Shown here: in pieces, positions 6,959-10,382 of the stretch | Numbering within the stretch: the first letter of the stretch is position 1 | Layout: each line of letters begins with the position of its first letter | DNA from: CAYSYY01 sp964576115 [NCBI: uncultured Gemmatimonadota bacterium] | Lineage (GTDB): Bacteria > Blakebacterota > Blakebacteria > Blakebacterales | Assembly (NCBI GenBank): GCA_964576115.1 | Contig: CAZNUA010000029.1 | Span: 10,787-21,168 of the forward strand | Reading direction: 5' to 3' | DNA length: 10,382 nucleotides | The notes under the pieces: model-generated | Database searches by the model: none | Seen by the model: the letters and a program-made list of their open reading frames with translations, nothing else | Told to the model about the DNA's origin: nothing | Position numbers and translations under genes: made by a program

Positions 6959-9624
6959 GGGCAGGGGAGAAGTGGCGACCGCTGCTGAGGCGCGAAGATA
7001 CCCGGGAGCAGATCACCCGGAATATCGACGCCGAGTTCAACACTCACCTTGAAATGCGCATCAAACAGCTCATGGACGAGGGTCTGAGCGAGGAAGATGC
7101 CCGAGCCCGGGCCGAGAGCCTGCTCGGAGATGCCGGACCGGCAGCCCGTCTGTGCGAGCGGACCGACCGCACCTGGCTCGTGCGCGAGCGGGTGGGGCAC
7201 TTTCTTGGTTCGATCGTGAGCGATACGGTCTATGCACTGCGCATTTTCCGGACCAGCCCGCTTTTCGCCTGTATGGCCGCCCTGTGCCTGGCGGTCGGGA
7301 TCACCTTCATCACCGTGACCTACACCATCCTCGATGACACTCTCATCCATCCACTGCCCTTCGAAGATGCCGACGAGCTGGTTATGGTCGGTCAGGTGGA
7401 TACCGTCCCGGCGGACTGGAACTGGATGTGGTCCTCCCATCCCGACTTCCTGGACTGGGAGGAGCAGAACCACGTTTTCGAACACCTGGCCCTCTTCAGC
7501 TGGTCCGGGGCCTCCATCACCGATCTCGATGAGCCCGTGCGCGTCTCCACCAGCGAGGTCACGATCGGGTTCGCAGATGTCCTCAAGGTCGCTCCGCTAT
7601 TGGGACGGGACTTTGTGCCGGCGGACTATCTGCCGGGAGCCGAACCGGTCGCCCTGATCGGTCACGGTCTCTGGCAGCGTGCCTTCGGCGGTGATCCCGC
7701 CGTCATCGGCCGCTGGATCACCCTGGACGGGGAGAGCCGTCATCAGATTGTGGGCGTCATGCCGCCTCATTTCAGCTTTCCCGATTTCCGGGAGCTGTGG
7801 ATCCCGTTCATGCGGGAGGAGCCCGGCCCACGCACGATGGACAACTTCATCACTTTCGGCCGGCTGCGTGACGGCGTGTCGTTGGATGCGGCCGGGGCGG
7901 AGATGCGCCAGATCGGTGCCCGTCTGATCGAAGAGTACCCGGAGAACGAAGAGCGGGGTGACGTACGGGTGGTCCCGTTCGGGCCGTTCCTCTTTCGACC
8001 TCTGCGCACGCCGCTTCTGGTCATCTTCATCGTGGCCTGTCTGGTGCTGCTGCTGGCCTGCTCGAACCTGGCCAACCTGATGCTCAGCCGGACAGCCGGC
8101 CGGACCCGCGAACTCTCGGTCCGGGCCGTCCTCGGTGCCGGACGGGGCCGTCTCATCCAGCAGGTCATGATCGAATGCCTGGTCATCGCCCTGGCGGGGG
8201 GGGTAGTCGGGGTCGTGCTGGGGCGTCTGGGTCTGAACCTGTTGCTCTCGAACATGCCGCGGGAAGTGCCGGGATTCATGCAGTTCGAGATGAATCTGCA
8301 GGTGCTGGCTGCGCTGACCGGGATCGTGATAACGGCCGGCTTCATATTCGGATTGGCGCCGGCGCTGGCCGTGCGTCGGGGCGCCCTGGGAACCGCCCTG
8401 CGCAGTGACACCGTCCGGATGAGCTCAGGGAAAAGGCACGCCCTGTTCCGATCCTCTCTGGTCGGCTTTCAGATCACGCTGGCGACGGTGATCCTGGCTG
8501 TGACCGGCCTGATGGTGAGAAGCCATCTCGAAAGCCGGACGCAACGGCTCGGGGTTGATAGCGAACGTCTGCTCGGACAGAATCTGGGGCTGCCGGAGTG
8601 GGCCTACCCGGCGCGGGAGAGCCGTCAGGCGTTCTTCCGCGAAGCGGTGGAGAGACTGTGCAACACCCCCGGGATCGAAAACGCCGCCTTTATCTCCGTA
8701 GCTCCGGCAGCCAGAAATGATATGCGTGAAACCGTCTGCACCAGCGAATCGGCCGCCAACAGCGATCGGCCGTACCTCGTTTCCCGTCTCCGGATCGTCT
8801 CTCCCGGCTGGTTCGCCACCGCCGGGATCCCTCTGCTCGCCGGCCGGAATTTTACTGAGGCGGATCTGACCGAGAGCCGGAATGTCGCTCTGGTCAACGA
8901 ATCATTGGCCCGCCTCCTCTGGGGCGATGAAGATCCAGTCGGCCGCAATTTCTTCATGTCACGTGAACCCGATCCCGAATGGATCCATGATGTCGTCGGC
9001 GTGGTCGGCAATGTCAGACACGGTGGACCGGCGGAAGAAGCCGGACCGTGTTTCTACCTGCCGCACAGTCTGAACTATACCCGCTCCGGCGGGTGGCTGG
9101 TCGTACGCGCATCAGGAGATCCTCAGGCCCTGGCACCGGTGGTGCGTGAAGTCATCCGCGATCTGGATCCGCAGCTGGCCACGATCGCTCCCCAGACGAT
9201 CATCGATCTGGCCCGGGAGAGGAACTGGCAGACTATCCTCTTCGCCTGGATCCTCGGTGTCATCGCCGTCTTCGCGCTCGTGCTGGCGCTGCTGGGGATC
9301 ATCGGCGTCGTCGCGTATGCGGTGACCAACCGGCGACACGAGTTCGGCATCCGCCTGGCGCTGGGGGCCAGCGCCGGGTCGGTCGTACGGAGCATTCTCC
9401 GCCAGGGAGCGGCAATGGCGGGAACCGGGATCGCCGCCGGTATGGTCGTGGCTCTCGCCGCCGTTCGTTTCCTCTCGGGCATGGTGGCGGGAACCAGCAC
9501 CCGCGATCCGGCGGTCTATGCCGTCATCATCGTGATCCTGGCCATGACCACCCTGCTGGCCAGCTGGCTGCCGGCCCGCCGGATCGGTCGGATCGATCCG
9601 GTCGAGGTACTGCGGGAGGAATGA
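6955..9624 (+). CDS. ADOP-family MacB/FtsX-like permease, copy 3
   Basis: 889 residues, gapless against copies 1 and 2. The cytoplasmic N-terminal part (1-100) contains SEEDARARAESLLGDA (45-60). TM1 is near 102-124, extracytoplasmic domain 1 spans about 125-352, and the first FtsX block has AVLGAGRGRLIQQVM at 391-405. TM5 is near 498-522, domain 2 spans about 523-757, and the final FtsX block ends DPVEVLREE. Start 6955 is preceded by GGGAGA (6942-6947), seven bases away, and matches the conserved EKWRPLLRRED opening. Over much of its length it resembles copy 1 (DWNWMWSS at 154-161, C595, C699, VRHGGP at 687-692). In the N-terminal helices and TM1 it follows copy 2 (IKQLMDEGLSEEDAR, SPLFACMAALCLAVG). 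This patchwork suggests recombination between copies. It is the last gene of the apparent operon, and no ATPase follows it. Confidence 0.95.
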   Translation: MRAGEKWRPLLRREDTREQITRNIDAEFNTHLEMRIKQLMDEGLSEEDARARAESLLGDAGPAARLCERTDRTWLVRERVGHFLGSIVSDTVYALRIFRTSPLFACMAALCLAVGITFITVTYTILDDTLIHPLPFEDADELVMVGQVDTVPADWNWMWSSHPDFLDWEEQNHVFEHLALFSWSGASITDLDEPVRVSTSEVTIGFADVLKVAPLLGRDFVPADYLPGAEPVALIGHGLWQRAFGGDPAVIGRWITLDGESRHQIVGVMPPHFSFPDFRELWIPFMREEPGPRTMDNFITFGRLRDGVSLDAAGAEMRQIGARLIEEYPENEERGDVRVVPFGPFLFRPLRTPLLVIFIVACLVLLLACSNLANLMLSRTAGRTRELSVRAVLGAGRGRLIQQVMIECLVIALAGGVVGVVLGRLGLNLLLSNMPREVPGFMQFEMNLQVLAALTGIVITAGFIFGLAPALAVRRGALGTALRSDTVRMSSGKRHALFRSSLVGFQITLATVILAVTGLMVRSHLESRTQRLGVDSERLLGQNLGLPEWAYPARESRQAFFREAVERLCNTPGIENAAFISVAPAARNDMRETVCTSESAANSDRPYLVSRLRIVSPGWFATAGIPLLAGRNFTEADLTESRNVALVNESLARLLWGDEDPVGRNFFMSREPDPEWIHDVVGVVGNVRHGGPAEEAGPCFYLPHSLNYTRSGGWLVVRASGDPQALAPVVREVIRDLDPQLATIAPQTIIDLARERNWQTILFAWILGVIAVFALVLALLGIIGVVAYAVTNRRHEFGIRLALGASAGSVVRSILRQGAAMAGTGIAAGMVVALAAVRFLSGMVAGTSTRDPAVYAVIIVILAMTTLLASWLPARRIGRIDPVEVLREE

Positions 9625-9721
9625 GGGGCCCGGCTATCAGCGGGAGGTCGACACCCTGGCACGCCTCCGGCCGCCACCGCGAAGCAGCGAAGACGGCGTG
9701 CCTCGGGTGAAGCGGTATCGA

Positions 9722-9750
9722 TTGCTGTTGCCGCAGTCGGACAGTAGAAT
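9722..9750 (+). promoter_or_regulatory. Candidate sigma70-type promoter for the downstream orphan gene
   Basis: TTGCTG (9722-9727) and TAGAAT (9745-9750, 5 of 6 matches to TATAAT) are separated by exactly 17 bases. They sit 77 bases before the start at 9827, in the only sizeable spacer after the permease operon. The -35 is weak, and sigma factor preferences in this organism are unknown. Confidence 0.35.
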
Positions 9751-9761
9751 TCACCTGCGGC
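9730..9761. repeat. 7-bp inverted repeat over the candidate -10 element
   Basis: GCCGCAG (9730-9736) and CTGCGGC (9755-9761) are perfect inverted copies separated by 18 bases. The centre of symmetry (9745/9746) falls on the first base of the candidate TAGAAT. The position fits an operator, but a 7-bp GC-rich dyad can occur by chance in such DNA. Confidence 0.35.
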
Positions 9762-9826
9762 GGGTAACTCTCCTTCATCCACGCGCAGACTGTATACCTG
9801 CCTTCCTCGAGGCCGGGAGGGCATGG

Positions 9827-10285
9827 ATGAGTATCTTCGATCCTATTGCAGACACCCTCGGAATCAGCTTCCAGACCCTGCGTTTCGGTTCCGGGCGGCG
9901 ACGGCAGTTCTGGAAGGTGCCGACCCCGGCCCGGCTGCTCGAGGCCGCTGACAGGGCTTATGCCCATGCCGACGGCGACCGGGCTGAAGCCCTGCATCTT
10001 TTCAATGAATGCTGCCGCGGGGATCCCGAACTGGCCCGGATGCTCACCGATTCGGCCCTGGGCCGCATCTTCTACGGTAGGCGTCGGCGGAGCCGGAACG
10101 TCAAGCTCAGCCGAGAGTCGCAGGAGCTCGAGAACTGGGTCTGCAAGGCCCTGCGCCGCTGCCGGGGCCAGACACGCCCTGCCGCCCGGATGTTCCGGGA
10201 GTGGATGGAGACCGAACCGCGCCTGGTCGACGAACTTCACCGCTGGGAGATGAACCGTATTCTGGAGGTGGACGAGGGACTCTGA
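9827..10285 (+). CDS. Uncharacterised 152-residue protein with two-fold internal repeat
   Basis: I do not recognise a family. ATG 9827 is chosen because GGGAGG (9815-9820) lies six bases upstream and because the 43 residues upstream in the same frame (from GTG 9698) look non-coding. Third positions are strongly GC, as in the neighbouring genes. The protein is probably soluble and alpha-helical, with no signal peptide or membrane segment. Residues 37-82 and 101-146 align without gaps with 11 identities in 46, including A, G, A, F, E, P, two L and a terminal R-I at matching spacing. Each is preceded by a basic GRRR cluster (23-26 and 84-87). This suggests an ancient duplication of a roughly 60-residue helical module, loosely reminiscent of TPR-type pairs. 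Cysteines are at 62, 63, 106 and 112. It lies 202 bp after the permease operon and may have its own promoter. The last nine codons including TGA are repeated immediately downstream. Confidence 0.75.
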   Translation: MSIFDPIADTLGISFQTLRFGSGRRRQFWKVPTPARLLEAADRAYAHADGDRAEALHLFNECCRGDPELARMLTDSALGRIFYGRRRRSRNVKLSRESQELENWVCKALRRCRGQTRPAARMFREWMETEPRLVDELHRWEMNRILEVDEGL

Positions 10286-10312
10286 ATTCTGGAGGTGGAC
10301 GAGGGACTCTGA
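10259..10312. repeat. Perfect 27-bp tandem duplication containing a stop codon
   Basis: Positions 10259-10285 and 10286-10312 are identical. The unit is nine codons, encoding ILEVDEGL plus TGA, and the second copy stays in frame. It exactly fills the gap between the stop of the orphan gene and the stop of the convergent minus-strand frame at 10313. Perfect identity implies a recent slippage or repair event, or an assembly artefact. Confidence 0.95.
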
Positions 10313-10382
10313 TCAGGCCAGCCAGGAGAGCAGAGCCCGCTGCACATCTGCCGGAGAATCCGCGAGAACATCGGGAAAGCGC
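10313..10382 (-). CDS. Probable C-terminal end of a convergent gene (5' part outside window)
   Basis: On the minus strand, a frame open from the right edge runs 22 codons to TGA (complement of TCA 10313-10315). It reads RFPDVLADSPADV and ends QRALLSWLA. The amphipathic, protein-like composition and GC-rich third positions make it likely to be a real C-terminus. It is too short for family assignment. It converges on the orphan gene at 9827-10285. Confidence 0.4.
   Translation of the reverse strand, partial: RFPDVLADSPADVQRALLSWLA

Noticed and set aside
1507-9624. Tandem permeases as a composite transposon or mobile element
   Set aside because: No transposase, terminal inverted repeats or target-site duplication can be seen; simple tandem gene duplication explains the layout.
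9658-9702. GGCACGCC/GGCGTGCC inverted repeat as an operon terminator
   Set aside because: The 8-bp arms are 29 bases apart and no T-run follows, so it does not support a terminator call.
9527-10240. 237-codon minus-strand frame at the right end
   Set aside because: It overlaps the end of permease copy 3 and the orphan gene. It has low-complexity Pro/Gly/Arg composition, while the plus-strand frame has a ribosome binding site, codon bias and internal symmetry.

Overview
The window is GC-rich with strongly GC-biased third codon positions. Its core is one PadR-family regulator followed by three tandem 'ADOP'-type (Acidobacterial duplicated orphan permease) MacB/FtsX-like membrane proteins. This arrangement is typical of Acidobacteriota and also occurs in related, poorly cultured environmental phyla. 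I cannot fix the phylum from this window alone, and I see no tRNA, rRNA, IS element or CRISPR array.

Layout: (1) 1-929, minus strand: the N-terminal 309 residues of a major facilitator superfamily transporter that runs off the left edge. (2) 930-1159: a divergent intergenic region with an array of six consecutive 13-bp repeat units (1046-1123) just ahead of the regulator. (3) 1160-1510: PadR-like winged-helix regulator. (4) 1507-4176, 4195-6864 and 6955-9624: three ADOP permeases, each exactly 889 residues and alignable to one another without a gap. The regulator and the first permease overlap by ATGA, permeases 1 and 2 are 18 bp apart, and permeases 2 and 3 are 90 bp apart with a strong hairpin and a possible 30-codon ORF in the gap. 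The four genes therefore look like one co-transcribed, translationally coupled unit. (5) 9625-9826: a spacer with a candidate promoter and dyad. (6) 9827-10285: an unrecognised 152-residue protein with an apparent two-fold internal repeat. Its last nine codons, including the stop, are perfectly duplicated in tandem. (7) 10313-end, minus strand: the probable last 22 codons of a convergent gene.

How they may work together: the PadR protein probably represses its own operon and may act at the 13-bp repeats. The three permeases have the membrane and extracytoplasmic architecture of MacB/FtsX-type ABC permeases, but no ATPase is encoded here, so any ATPase partner must lie elsewhere. The permeases are diverging as a family: copies 1 and 3 share a cysteine pair in the second extracytoplasmic domain, while copy 2 has a different, lower-GC segment there. 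Patches of near-identical DNA alternate between copy pairs, which suggests gene conversion among the tandem paralogues.
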